Below are positions 8,302 through 16,853 of a DNA stretch of 64,000 nt, piece by piece. Position 1 is the stretch's first letter; every line of letters starts with the position of its first letter. The translations under genes were made by a program, and so were the position numbers. The DNA is from Flavobacterium soyangense (lineage in GTDB: Bacteria; Bacteroidota; Bacteroidia; Flavobacteriales; Flavobacteriaceae): NCBI RefSeq assembly GCF_015277675.1, contig NZ_JADHEC010000004.1, positions 96,554 to 160,553 of the forward strand. Direction: 5' to 3'. The notes under the pieces were generated by a model. The model searched no databases, was not told the DNA's origin, and saw nothing but the letters and a program-made list of their open reading frames with translations.

Positions 8302-8388
8302 TTTTCTTAATTGAAAGATTTAAAGATTTTAAAATTGAAAGATTTAGTGTTGAATCTGAAATCTATAATCTAAAATCTACAATCTGAT
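8302..8388. repeat. AT-rich GATT/ATCT repeat tract
   Basis: The gap between the two transketolase genes is built from short imperfect repeats: AAAGATTTAAAGATT followed by several ATCTRWAATCT units. A related tract lies at 53385-53445. No gene is visible. Confidence 0.6.
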
Positions 8389-9240
8389 TTAGTAATCGCT
8401 TTCGCCTTCAGTATAGTTTTGACCCAAAGCATTTTCGAGTTGTGCATCATTTGGTGCTTTTCCGTGCCATGCGTGACTGTACATCATAAAATCTACTCCG
8501 TTACCCATTTCTGTATGCAATAAAACACAAACAGGTTTTCCTTTTCCGGTTCTAGATTTGGCATCAGCCATTCCGGCGATAATCGCTTCAATGTCGTTTC
8601 CTTTTTCAATTTCCAAAACATCCCAATCAAATGCTTCGAATTTAGCTTTCAAACTTCCCATTGCCAAAACTTCGTCCGTTGTTCCGTCAATTTGTTTTCC
8701 GTTTACATCGACTGTTGCAATCAGATTATCCACTTTTTTAGCAGAAGCATACATTATGGCTTCCCAGTTTTGACCTTCCTGCAATTCGCCATCTCCGTGC
8801 AAGGTGTAAACCAAATGGTTGTCTTTGTTCAATTTTTTTGCTTGAGCAGCACCAATGGCAACTGATAATCCTTGTCCCAAAGAACCTGAAGCAATTCTCA
8901 CACCTGGTAATCCATCGTGAGTTGTTGGGTGACCTTGTAATCTAGAATTTATTAGACGGAAAGTAGCTAATTCCGATACTGGAAAATAACCACTTCTTGC
9001 CAATACGCTGTAAAAAAGCGGAGAGATATGACCATTAGATAGGAAGAATAAATCTTCACCAATTCCATCCATATCAAAACCTGGTTTTCTGTCCATTATG
9101 TTTTGGTACAAGGTGACCATAAACTCAGTGCAACCAAGAGAACCTCCAGGATGACCTGAATTAACAGCGTGAACCATACGAAGAATATCTCTTCTGACTT
9201 GGATAGTTAAATCGTTTAATTGTTGTGTGTTAGGCTTCAT
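8389..9240 (-). CDS. Transketolase, N-terminal subunit
   Basis: This 283-residue protein carries the thiamine diphosphate-binding half of transketolase. Landmarks are 'VHAVNSGHPGGSLGCTEF' near residue 24 and the TPP motif 'HGDGELQEGQNWEA...IATVDVNGKQIDG' near 150-185. It is the first gene of the two-gene operon and has its own promoter immediately upstream. It acts with the subunit at 7348-8301 as the functional heteromer. Confidence 0.95.
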   Translation of the reverse strand: MKPNTQQLNDLTIQVRRDILRMVHAVNSGHPGGSLGCTEFMVTLYQNIMDRKPGFDMDGIGEDLFFLSNGHISPLFYSVLARSGYFPVSELATFRLINSRLQGHPTTHDGLPGVRIASGSLGQGLSVAIGAAQAKKLNKDNHLVYTLHGDGELQEGQNWEAIMYASAKKVDNLIATVDVNGKQIDGTTDEVLAMGSLKAKFEAFDWDVLEIEKGNDIEAIIAGMADAKSRTGKGKPVCVLLHTEMGNGVDFMMYSHAWHGKAPNDAQLENALGQNYTEGESDY

Positions 9241-9265
9241 TTTATATGTAAAAGTTAAACTGTTG

Positions 9266-9296
9266 CAAATGTAATTTTTATTTTGCCGTAAGACAA
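9266..9296 (-). promoter_or_regulatory. Promoter of the transketolase operon
   Basis: On the minus strand TACATTTG (9266-9273) fits the TAnnTTTG -7 box, and TTG (9294-9296) lies 20 bp upstream. The box is about 25 nt before the start codon. Confidence 0.75.
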
Positions 9297-9336
9297 ATGA
9301 TTTTCGGAATAGTTATTATGGGTTATGAGCATAAAA

Positions 9337-9362
9337 AAAAGTCCTAAATAAGGACTTTTCAA
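9337..9362. terminator. Hairpin terminator
   Basis: A perfect 9-bp stem AAAAGTCCT / AGGACTTTT with a 5-nt loop, within A and T tracts. It lies upstream of the transketolase promoter and downstream of the rhodanese gene only in the opposite direction, so the transcript it serves is unclear. Confidence 0.6.
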
Positions 9363-9438
9363 TGGGAAAGAGGACATTTAAAAACTATATTTTTGCCTTT
9401 TCGAGGGCAGTATATTTTTTATTTAATTTCTTTGTTCG

Positions 9439-9753
9439 TTATAATTTACTTTGAAGACTATACCAGCCTCCGCCATTGTATACCTGAGTGAAACCATTAG
9501 CCTTTAAAATTCCTTTTGCAGATGCACTTCTCATTCCCGAAGCACAACAAGTAATTACGGGTTTATTTTTGTCTTTCAGTTTGTCCAAGTTGTTTCTTAA
9601 AGTATCAACTGAAATATTGATAGATCCTTTTATGTGACCGCCGGCAAATTCGGCTTTGGAACGAACGTCCAAAATTATTGCCCCATTTTTTACCAATTCG
9701 GCATAGTTTACTCCTGATCCAATTCCGAATAATTTTTTTAATGTGTTGATCAT
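9439..9753 (-). CDS. Single-domain rhodanese-like protein
   Basis: A 104-residue rhodanese-fold protein. The fold signature 'AIILDVRSKAEFAGGHIKGSINI' spans residues 25-47, and the active loop CCASGMRS (69-76) has Cys 70 as the likely persulfide-carrying residue, preceded by a second Cys. It is cytosolic by lack of a signal sequence. It follows a second small rhodanese by 7 bp, so the pair is probably one transcript. Such proteins shuttle sulfane sulfur; the acceptor is unknown. Confidence 0.92.
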   Translation of the reverse strand: MINTLKKLFGIGSGVNYAELVKNGAIILDVRSKAEFAGGHIKGSINISVDTLRNNLDKLKDKNKPVITCCASGMRSASAKGILKANGFTQVYNGGGWYSLQSKL

Positions 9754-9760
9754 TTTTTGA

Positions 9761-10045
9761 TTATTTGCTTAAAGATTTATAATAATTTACGTTTAGCCAT
9801 GAACCGCCATTATAACATTCGATGCCATATTGTGAAAGGAAATGATGCGCTTGACCACTTCTTCCGCCTGATACACAGCACAATATTAATGGGGCTTTCA
9901 GTGCTTTTAATTCTTCTATTCTTTCCGGGATTTCACTCAGGGGAATGTTGATGGAATTGGCTACATTGCCACCCATAAATTCTCCATAAGTTCGTACATC
10001 CACTATTGTACCTAGATTTTCTTTTATTAATTTTTCTATATCCAT
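9761..10045 (-). CDS. Single-domain rhodanese-like protein
   Basis: A 94-residue rhodanese-fold protein starting at the ATG at 10045; a TTG 15 nt upstream is less likely. It has 'TIVDVRTYGEFMGGNVANSINIPL' near residue 13 and the active loop CCVSGGRS (56-63), again with paired Cys. It is the upstream member of a tandem rhodanese pair and is only moderately similar to its neighbour, so the pair is an old duplication. Confidence 0.92.
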   Translation of the reverse strand: MDIEKLIKENLGTIVDVRTYGEFMGGNVANSINIPLSEIPERIEELKALKAPLILCCVSGGRSGQAHHFLSQYGIECYNGGSWLNVNYYKSLSK

Positions 10046-10221
10046 TTTTTCAACTTTCAATTATTTTACACTTTATAAAGTGTCTTCTGCATTATTATAA
10101 TGCAAAATAAATGCAACGATTATACTTTGATAGTAACTTTAGTTACACAAGTTGAAATTTGTTTTGTTACAATAGAAATGTTTTTACAAAAACAATAAAT
10201 TTTTTAAGAATATTCATAAAA

Positions 10222-10246
10222 AAAGCCCGTAAAACAGGCTTTATTT
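10222..10246 (-). terminator. Terminator downstream of the YciF-like gene
   Basis: The stem AAAGCC / GGCTTT, with flanking A tract giving T on the minus strand, lies about 25 nt beyond the stop of the ferritin-fold gene. Confidence 0.65.
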
Positions 10247-10265
10247 AAAACAGTATATAGCGAAA

Positions 10266-10817
10266 TTACCACTCATCATCTAAATCTGCTGCATCAATAT
10301 TGATGTTTGATAAGGCAATTTTAGTTAAAGCCGCATCTACTTTTTTCTCTTCGGCTAGTGTCATTGCAATCAATTCTTCTGCTTTTTCTTCTCCAAGTGT
10401 TACTGCATAAGCGTGCAAAGTCCCGTAAGTGGCAATTTCATAGTGTTCAACTTTTTGTGCAGCAGCTATGATTCCTGCATCACGAACATCGCCCAATTCA
10501 GTTTCACTCATCATAATTTCACATTCTTTTATCAATCCTTCCATGGCTTTACATTTTTTTTCATCCGCTTTATTTCCAATGGAATCAAATGTTCTTTCTA
10601 AACGTGTTATGTGTTCTTCCGTTTCGGTCAAATGTTTTTTTAAGGCTCGAATTAGTTCTGGGGAGGAAGCATTTTTTGTCATTTTTTTCAATGCCGGAAT
10701 CATTGATTTTTCTGCCCAAAACATTTCTTTCAATTCAGCTTCAAATAAATCTCTTAAACCTTGTGCAGCATTCGATTTTGCTTTTACAATTCCTTGTTTT
10801 TTGATAATCGTTTCCAT
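10266..10817 (-). CDS. YciF-like ferritin-fold protein (DUF892)
   Basis: A 183-residue all-helical protein of the DUF892/YciF family, related to ferritin and rubrerythrin and often induced by stress. It shows 'LRDLFEAELKEMFWAEKSMIPALKKMTKNASSPEL', 'HLTETEEHITRLERTFDSIG', 'AAAQKVEHYEIATYGTLHAYA' and 'TLAEEKKVDAALTKIA'. The Glu/His residues in these segments are placed like a di-iron ligand set. It is monocistronic with a terminator. The precise role is unknown. Confidence 0.9.
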   Translation of the reverse strand: METIIKKQGIVKAKSNAAQGLRDLFEAELKEMFWAEKSMIPALKKMTKNASSPELIRALKKHLTETEEHITRLERTFDSIGNKADEKKCKAMEGLIKECEIMMSETELGDVRDAGIIAAAQKVEHYEIATYGTLHAYAVTLGEEKAEELIAMTLAEEKKVDAALTKIALSNINIDAADLDDEW

Positions 10818-11027
10818 AATAGTTAATTTAAAGATTAATTTTTCTGTTTGTAATATCGATTAGATACCAAATCTGATTCGGATATTAACGATTTTTAATT
10901 TTATAAAATTACCAATATTATTTTTAAATACCTGTTAATTAACTAATTATAATTAAGAATTCTTTTAGAAATGAAAAAAATAATTTTTGAATTGTGTTTT
11001 TAGATTAATAATTTTCCCTTTTTTGAA

Positions 11028-12197
11028 TTAAAAACTCCATCTGCTTCTTATAAAAATATTGGTTTCTAAATTTTTATAAGAGTTCGCTTGGTCTGCAAAA
11101 AAAGATTGCGCCATAAAATCCAAATCAAAATTTGTTGCAACATTCCAAGCAAAAGAGGGAATTAGAATCAGTGTATTCTTCACAGGAGAATAAATAAAAG
11201 AGAAGTTAAATGAGGAAATAGGTGAGATTGTTTTCAGGGCCATGAAATGAAAATTATATTCGAACGGAAAAAGCATTTTGGCAGATACATTAAAGTTATA
11301 AATGCCTTTACCAATCATAAAATCATTCGTGTGATTGCTGTTGTAAAGCATTGTGAGCGCTAGATACCAATCGTTTTTGTAGGTTTGGTCAACCATTAAT
11401 GACAAGCAGAAATTTTCGGATGAATCCAATGAGTTCTGTTTTGGAATAAAATAACTCATCTCCCCTTTAAATCCTGCCTCTTTGATACTTCCTGCCCAAC
11501 CTCCGCCAACTACAAAATCGGTTTGGTAAATTCCGCTTAAAAGTTGGAAGTCATACTTTTTTCTATTCCATTTGTAGAGTACCGCCGCAATTTGCTCCTC
11601 ACTGTTTTTGCTGGCTTTGTAAGCCAATTCGAATGAAGTATTATGCTGCAAATTATGTTGGATTCTAACAGCATCGCTTCCCGGTCGTTCTTCATAATCG
11701 AATTCCAACAGATTAAAGGCATTGAAAAGGTCATTTGGATTCCAGACGTTGTTAATTCCCCAATTGATGCGCTGTCTTCCAATAATAACTTCCCATTTTT
11801 CATCGGAATATTGCAGCAACATCCGGTCAACTGTCGATTGTGCCACGAAGGATTTTTCGTTTACCCATAAATGCGAAAGATCAAAAAAGCCGTTATCTTG
11901 GTTGATGAGGCCTCCAAAATTTGGTGTTTGTTCTATTTGTTCACCATAAAAAATTCGGTTGCGAACTTCTAATCGTCCAGAAAATTTAGGTGCAATATTG
12001 AATTTAAAATTCAGCCGATTATGAATAAGATTTGTCGAAGCATTGGAATCAATTTTCTGGACGAAAGTCGTGTTTTGAATGTACTTGATATAGCCTTGAA
12101 GTTCTACCCACGATGGTTTTGAATCATTGGTTTGAGCATTAATTAGGATGCTTGAGAAGGATAAAAATAGTGTGAATATGTATTTAGTATAGTTCAC
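11028..12197 (-). CDS. Predicted outer-membrane beta-barrel protein of an ABC/LolA operon
   Basis: A 389-residue exported protein with signal peptide (cleavage after ILINAQ). The sequence is rich in alternating hydrophobic/aromatic strands and ends in a terminal Phe (RSRWSF), as outer-membrane barrels do. The segment 'EVIIGRQRINWGINNVWNPNDLFN' recalls DUF1302-type barrels. It is the last gene of a five-gene operon that begins with a LolA-like protein and includes an FtsX-type ABC transporter; the gap to the ATPase gene is only 23 bp. I infer an outer-membrane partner of that transporter. No specific family name can be given with certainty. Confidence 0.7.
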   Translation of the reverse strand: MNYTKYIFTLFLSFSSILINAQTNDSKPSWVELQGYIKYIQNTTFVQKIDSNASTNLIHNRLNFKFNIAPKFSGRLEVRNRIFYGEQIEQTPNFGGLINQDNGFFDLSHLWVNEKSFVAQSTVDRMLLQYSDEKWEVIIGRQRINWGINNVWNPNDLFNAFNLLEFDYEERPGSDAVRIQHNLQHNTSFELAYKASKNSEEQIAAVLYKWNRKKYDFQLLSGIYQTDFVVGGGWAGSIKEAGFKGEMSYFIPKQNSLDSSENFCLSLMVDQTYKNDWYLALTMLYNSNHTNDFMIGKGIYNFNVSAKMLFPFEYNFHFMALKTISPISSFNFSFIYSPVKNTLILIPSFAWNVATNFDLDFMAQSFFADQANSYKNLETNIFIRSRWSF

Positions 12198-12220
12198 GAT
12201 TTATTCTTAAAATAGTATGG

Positions 12221-12928
12221 TTATATATGCTCGACAGTCGTTGGTGCAGTATCGGAAACAATTTTCCCGTCTTCGAGCGTGATGACTCTTCGGGCGCGGT
12301 TGATAACTCTTTGATCGTGAGTCGAAAAAACGAAAGTCATATTTTCTTCCTGATTGAGTTTTAGCATCATATCCAATAAATTTTCAGCCGAAACCGAATC
12401 AAGATTTGCTGTAGGCTCGTCGGCCAAAATAAACTGCGGCTTTGGTGCCAATGCTCTTGCCACGGCCACTCTTTGTTGCTGACCACCCGATAATTCTCTG
12501 GGTCTTTTATTGATTTTATCTTCCATTCCAATTTGTTTCAGCAATTCTAAAACCCGTTGTTCTCTCTCTTTTTCAGGTCTTTTCTGCAAAAGCATTATGA
12601 ATTCAATATTTTCCTTGGCGGTAAGCACCGGAATTAAATTGTAGGATTGAAACACAAACCCAATGTTATTCAATCGGAAATCTACCAATTCATTGCCTTT
12701 CAAAGCGGTAATATTGGTTCCGTTAATCTCGACAAAACCTTCGGAAGGAATATCCAAACCACCAAGCATATTCAGCAAAGTCGTTTTTCCGGAGCCCGAA
12801 GGTCCTTTGATGGCCGTGAATTCTCCCCGTGAAATATGCAGGTGAACCTTGTTTAACGCATAAACTGGAATGGTTTTTTCATCGTATATTTTCGATAAAT
12901 TGTGCGCATCAATTACTGTTTCTCTCAT
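12221..12928 (-). CDS. LolD/MacB-type ABC transporter ATP-binding protein
   Basis: A 235-residue ATPase starting at the ATG at 12928; the longer open frame overlaps the permease and is not credible. Walker A GPSGSGKTT lies at residues 42-50, with the Q-loop in 'VFQSYNLIP', the signature LSGGQQQR and Walker B ILADEPTANLD followed by the switch His in STHD. This is the subfamily that serves FtsX-like permeases. It lies 5 bp downstream of the second permease gene. It presumably energises the two permeases to move a hydrophobic substrate out of the inner membrane. Confidence 0.94.
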   Translation of the reverse strand: MRETVIDAHNLSKIYDEKTIPVYALNKVHLHISRGEFTAIKGPSGSGKTTLLNMLGGLDIPSEGFVEINGTNITALKGNELVDFRLNNIGFVFQSYNLIPVLTAKENIEFIMLLQKRPEKEREQRVLELLKQIGMEDKINKRPRELSGGQQQRVAVARALAPKPQFILADEPTANLDSVSAENLLDMMLKLNQEENMTFVFSTHDQRVINRARRVITLEDGKIVSDTAPTTVEHI

Positions 12929-12933
12929 CGCAA

Positions 12934-14151
12934 TTATTTTTTTAAGGATTCGGCGGGTTTTAATTTCAAGGCTCTTTTTGCAGGAAATAAGGCCGAAAAG
13001 AGCGCAGTCAGTATTATTAAAATCACAATATTTCCAAATTGGTTCCAAGTCAAAGTAGGATAAATAATGGAGCTGTATCCAAAGCTGGAATACACTTCCG
13101 AAAATTCGCTAAAGTTGATTCCTGTTTGATTTGTTATTCCAATAGTGGCAAAGGCAAGTAAAATTCCTATTGGGCAGCCGGCAAGAATCAGGAAAAAAGT
13201 TTCTAGAATAATCATCATAAAAATTTTGAACTTATTCATTCCCAAAGCAAGCAGCATTCCAATTTCTCGTGTTCTTTCCAAAACCGACATCATCATCGTG
13301 TTGACTATCCCAAAAGCCAAGGCAAGCAAAATAATTCCCATAAAAATATAAACCATTTGGTCTCCAACAGAAACCGTTAATCCAAGTTCTGGCGAAATTT
13401 CCATCCAGTTTTTGATTTCTGATTTAGGAAATTGTTGGGACAAGTTTTTTTGAATTTCTAGTACAGATTTACTCGAATGTAGCAAGACTGCAATTTCATT
13501 GATGGCTTTCGGAATTCCGGCTAGCGAATCCACATCGGTGATTTTCACAAAAACATTGGCATCATCATAAGGACCGTTTATGGTTTTGTAAATGGCACAA
13601 ATCCGGAACGCAGCCGATGCGAGATTGCCCTCTCTATCCTGAAAAGTCAGAATAGTTTTCTTGTTTAAATTGAGTTTTAGTTTCTTGCGGAGCTTTTCGC
13701 TGATGAGTATTTCATTCTCTTTTTTTGGATTAAAATAACTCCCTTTTATTATTTTTCCTTTGAGGTTGGTTAGCAATTGTTCTTCGGCTGGCATCACTCC
13801 GTTTATAGTTATTCCGCTGCTTCCCGAGGCTGATGCTATCATTCCCTTGATAATAACTCGCCCGGCTACAGCTTTTATTTCTTGCTTATTGGCAATTTTT
13901 TCAAGCATTTTCCTGCCTTCGGGCAAATAATATTTTATTTCATAATCCTTTCTGAACTCGGGATGATGCAACTGAATATGGGATAATTCACTGCTAATAG
14001 CTGAATTGATGCGTTGTTCAATCATTCCGTTATAAAAAGCCATCATAAAAATTCCGGTCCATAATCCAATGCTTACCGCTGTGATGATAATGAGGCTTCT
14101 TTTTCTGCTCCTCCAGATGTTTCTGCTCGCTATTTTGGTCAACATTTTCAT
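12934..14151 (-). CDS. FtsX-like (MacB/LolC-type) ABC permease, second copy
   Basis: A 405-residue permease with one N-terminal transmembrane helix ('RSLIIITAVSIGLWTGIFMMAF'), a large periplasmic domain (about residues 45-270) and three C-terminal helices. The FtsX signature 'LERTREIGMLLALGMNKFKIFMMIILET' lies near residue 292. It lies 7 bp downstream of a paralogous permease, so the transporter is probably a heterodimer like LolCE. It differs in the C-terminal loop, with its NQTGINFSEFSEVYSSFGYSSIIYP stretch. Confidence 0.93.
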   Translation of the reverse strand: MKMLTKIASRNIWRSRKRSLIIITAVSIGLWTGIFMMAFYNGMIEQRINSAISSELSHIQLHHPEFRKDYEIKYYLPEGRKMLEKIANKQEIKAVAGRVIIKGMIASASGSSGITINGVMPAEEQLLTNLKGKIIKGSYFNPKKENEILISEKLRKKLKLNLNKKTILTFQDREGNLASAAFRICAIYKTINGPYDDANVFVKITDVDSLAGIPKAINEIAVLLHSSKSVLEIQKNLSQQFPKSEIKNWMEISPELGLTVSVGDQMVYIFMGIILLALAFGIVNTMMMSVLERTREIGMLLALGMNKFKIFMMIILETFFLILAGCPIGILLAFATIGITNQTGINFSEFSEVYSSFGYSSIIYPTLTWNQFGNIVILIILTALFSALFPAKRALKLKPAESLKK

Positions 14152-14158
14152 TTTACTT

Positions 14159-15373
14159 TTATTTTTTCATTGCATTAACAGGATTTAAACTACTCACAAA
14201 CCACAATGGATACAAGCCAATAAGAGTTGCCATAAATAAAACAATCAACGATTGGGTAAAAAATATACGCAAATCAAATTCAGCCGGGAATAAGGCTTCG
14301 AAGCCAAATTGCTCGTACGCTTTTGCAATTTCACCGCTAAAACGGATTGGTTTTTCCTGTAAATAAATCACTGATGGCATACTGAGCAGTATTCCTAAAA
14401 CAACGCCAAGCAGCGTAATCAGAAAGGTTTCGCCCAAAAGAATCATTTTTAATTTGCTTTTTTTCATTCCAATGGCGATGAGCATTCCAAATTCATACAT
14501 CCGTTCGACGGTCATCATTAAAATGGTTCCAAAAAGTCCAAAACCGATGATGAGATACAATATTCCCGAAAAAATGTAAAATGAAAAACCATCTGCTTTG
14601 ATGTGGTTCGAGATTTCGGGCATCATTTCCTGCCAAGGCATTACTTCGTAATTTTTTCCAATCGATGGCTGCAGGTTTTGGACAATGGCATTCATTCTTT
14701 CTGGATTGTCAATTCCCAAAGACAAGGAAGTGAGCCTATTTTCGGCACTCAAATAATATTGAGTTGCTGACAATGGCAAATAGACAAAAGCATCATTCAT
14801 TTGTGGCGAAGCCAGATGCACAATGCCTTTTATCTTGAATTTCCCCGCAGCCATTACACCGTGATACCCTTGACCAAACAATACAATGGTGTCGTTTACA
14901 GAAGCATTAATCCTTTTTGCCAGACCTTCTGCAAGAATCACAACCTCTTCCCTATTTTGAAAATAAGCCCCTTTTATGATTTTGTTTTTTAGTTGTGTCA
15001 ACTCATTTTCCTTTACGGCATCTGTGCCCACGAGCATACATCCTTTGGTTGAATTTCCTTTTGAAATCAGGACAAAAGTTTCCAATCTAGGAACGATTAC
15101 ATTTATTTGGGGATTTTGTTTGAGTTTTTTAATTAGGGAATTATCCAAAGCAAAGCAATTGTCGAGCACTTGTTCGTCCCAATATCCTTTTTGATGTATT
15201 TGGACATAACCCGAATAATAACCCACGACGTTTTTGATTAAATTGTTGAAAACGCCATTCTGGAATGATTTCATTATAATGGCAAACAAAACGGCAAACG
15301 CAATCGAAGCCATTGTGATTAGCGTTCGGCGGCTGTTGCGCCAAAGGTTTCTCCAGATTAGTTTCAGTATCAT
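14159..15373 (-). CDS. FtsX-like (MacB/LolC-type) ABC permease, first copy
   Basis: A 404-residue permease paralogous to the neighbour at 12934-14151. It has an N-terminal helix ('RRTLITMASIAFAVLFAIIM'), a periplasmic domain and the FtsX module 'VERMYEFGMLIAIGMKKSKLKMILLGETF' followed by two further helices. Its start codon overlaps the stop of the LolA-like gene by 4 bp, so translation is coupled. In LolCDE such permeases extract lipoproteins; here the substrate is unknown. Confidence 0.93.
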   Translation of the reverse strand: MILKLIWRNLWRNSRRTLITMASIAFAVLFAIIMKSFQNGVFNNLIKNVVGYYSGYVQIHQKGYWDEQVLDNCFALDNSLIKKLKQNPQINVIVPRLETFVLISKGNSTKGCMLVGTDAVKENELTQLKNKIIKGAYFQNREEVVILAEGLAKRINASVNDTIVLFGQGYHGVMAAGKFKIKGIVHLASPQMNDAFVYLPLSATQYYLSAENRLTSLSLGIDNPERMNAIVQNLQPSIGKNYEVMPWQEMMPEISNHIKADGFSFYIFSGILYLIIGFGLFGTILMMTVERMYEFGMLIAIGMKKSKLKMILLGETFLITLLGVVLGILLSMPSVIYLQEKPIRFSGEIAKAYEQFGFEALFPAEFDLRIFFTQSLIVLFMATLIGLYPLWFVSSLNPVNAMKK

Positions 15374-16116
15374 TTTACTCTGGTGATGTTTTGGGTCGTG
15401 AAAAACAAATCCTCTATTGGAGTGTCAAAAACAATCGAATTGTAGATTAATACGGTTTTGTTCCCTTTTTTGTTGGCAGGAACCATTTCCATTTTTCCGG
15501 GCAATAATCGTCCGCCAAACATTTTTATGTCACTACAATTCATGGTGTTTATCAACACTTTGTCTTCGTCAAAATACTCAACGTGAAGCATCATAAAATC
15601 CTTTTTGTCAATCGCCATAATGACTTTTCCCCAGACGACTGCTGATTTTGGTTTTGGTATCAACTGAATTTTATAGCATTCCCTTCCATCAATAACGACT
15701 TCTTCTAAAAACGAATGATTGTAATCTTCCAGAATGGAGGCTTCTTTGACCAAATCATCATTGGTAAAATCAGTTCCCATCCAGCTTTGGCTCATCATCG
15801 ATGGTGGCATTTTGATGTTCCGTTCAATGGAGGGAATCCAGTTCCAGACTTCTTTGTTTCTTTTTAAAAAGACCACTCCTTTTTCTTTGGCCGGAGCCAA
15901 AACCAATGCTAAACTCAGATTATTGCCCTTTGTCCAGCTTTTTACTGTCATTTCCCGAGACCAAGTGGGACGAATGATTTGAATGGTGATGTTGGCAATT
16001 GAGGTTTTACCTTTTGCCTTTTCGTCAGCTTTTTTTACAATGTCTTTTGCGTCTTGGCCAAAGGCTGAAAGGATAAACAGTAAATGAAAAAACAGAAGAA
16101 ATAGCGTCTTTTTCAT
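15370..16116 (-). CDS. LolA-like outer-membrane lipoprotein-sorting protein
   Basis: A 248-residue periplasmic protein with signal peptide (cleaved near SAFGQ) and the LolA-like fold. Landmarks are 'ANITIQIIRPTWSREMTVKSWTKGNN', 'GVVFLKRNKEVWNWIPSIERNIKMPPSMM' and 'MLHVEYFDEDKVLINTMNCSDIKMFGG'. It belongs to the COG2834-like group (LolA_like) that often travels with transporters. It is first in the operon and directly follows a good promoter. It probably carries a hydrophobic ligand from the FtsX/ABC complex toward the outer membrane. It is not the housekeeping LolA by context. Confidence 0.88.
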   Translation of the reverse strand: MKKTLFLLFFHLLFILSAFGQDAKDIVKKADEKAKGKTSIANITIQIIRPTWSREMTVKSWTKGNNLSLALVLAPAKEKGVVFLKRNKEVWNWIPSIERNIKMPPSMMSQSWMGTDFTNDDLVKEASILEDYNHSFLEEVVIDGRECYKIQLIPKPKSAVVWGKVIMAIDKKDFMMLHVEYFDEDKVLINTMNCSDIKMFGGRLLPGKMEMVPANKKGNKTVLIYNSIVFDTPIEDLFFTTQNITRVK

Positions 16117-16159
16117 AACTAACTTTTTTAAAGGTAAAAATGCTAGATTGTCACTCTCT

Positions 16160-16190
16160 CAAAGGTAATTATATATCCAATAAAACACAA
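16160..16190 (-). promoter_or_regulatory. Promoter of the LolA-FtsX-ABC-OMP operon
   Basis: On the minus strand TACCTTTG (16160-16167) matches TAnnTTTG, and TTG (16188-16190) lies 20 bp upstream. The box lies about 43 nt before the LolA-like start codon. Confidence 0.7.
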
Positions 16191-16263
16191 CCAAAAGCAG
16201 CATTTATTTGTTAATAAATACTGATTTACAGTTTGTTACGATGCGCTTCTGTTTTGAATTTTT

Positions 16264-16839
16264 TTATTTTCGAGTAATAGATAAAATTAATATTTCAGGT
16301 TTGAAATATTGTTCCTGTTCCGGATGAAGTTGTTGAATTTTTTTGACCACATCCATTCCTTTGGTAACTTTTCCGAAAGCGGCAAAACCTTGTCCGTCTT
16401 TGTTTCTTTTGCCTCCAAAATCTAAAGAAGGTTGGTCATTGATGCAAATAAAAAAACTGCAAGTAGCCGAATCGGGTATGTCTCTCGCCATAGAAATCGC
16501 TCCGTTTTTATGAAGAACTCCTGTTTTTGAAGTTCTTTCGAGTGGAATCGCTGCAAAGACTTTTGTAGAATCGACTTCACCTCCTTGAATCACCTCAATT
16601 TTTACAGAATCTTTAGCCTGATTGTTTAAAGTTACCGAACGAAAAAAAGTCGTGCTGTCATACAAATGGGCATCGACATATTTCAAAAAATTGGCTACAG
16701 TAATGGGAGCTTTTTTTGGATATAATTCGACGGTAATGTCGCCCAAAGATGTTTTAATGATACAAGTTTCCTTTTTTTGTGCGGAAGCATTCGTGATTGT
16801 AAAAAGTAAAACTATTAATGTTAGGAAGAATTTTTTCAT
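16264..16839 (-). CDS. Cyclophilin-type peptidyl-prolyl isomerase, exported
   Basis: A 191-residue cyclophilin with an N-terminal signal peptide (cleavage near NASAQ), so periplasmic. Family motifs are 'TSLGDITVELYPKKAPITVANFLKYVDAHLYDSTTFFR', 'IQGGEVDST', 'GAISMARDIPDSATCSFFICINDQPSLDFGG' and 'GFAAFGKVTKGMDVVKKI'. It catalyses cis-trans isomerisation of prolyl bonds in exported proteins. Two Cys (24 and about 120) are present. The gene lies 14 bp downstream of a VOC protein gene, possibly one transcript. Confidence 0.94.
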   Translation of the reverse strand: MKKFFLTLIVLLFTITNASAQKKETCIIKTSLGDITVELYPKKAPITVANFLKYVDAHLYDSTTFFRSVTLNNQAKDSVKIEVIQGGEVDSTKVFAAIPLERTSKTGVLHKNGAISMARDIPDSATCSFFICINDQPSLDFGGKRNKDGQGFAAFGKVTKGMDVVKKIQQLHPEQEQYFKPEILILSITRK

Positions 16840-16853
16840 CGTTTTGTCAGCTA

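Noticed and set aside
8302..8388. CRISPR-like array in the ATCT repeats
   Set aside because: Units are 8-12 bp, imperfect and without spacers; no cas gene is nearby.
12647..12845. Plus-strand open frames opposite the ABC ATPase
   Set aside because: They are antisense shadows of a well-conserved coding region and have no start context.
12929..13048. N-terminal extension of the ABC ATPase into the permease gene
   Set aside because: The extension is the permease 3' end read in another frame; the family start fits the ATG at 12928.
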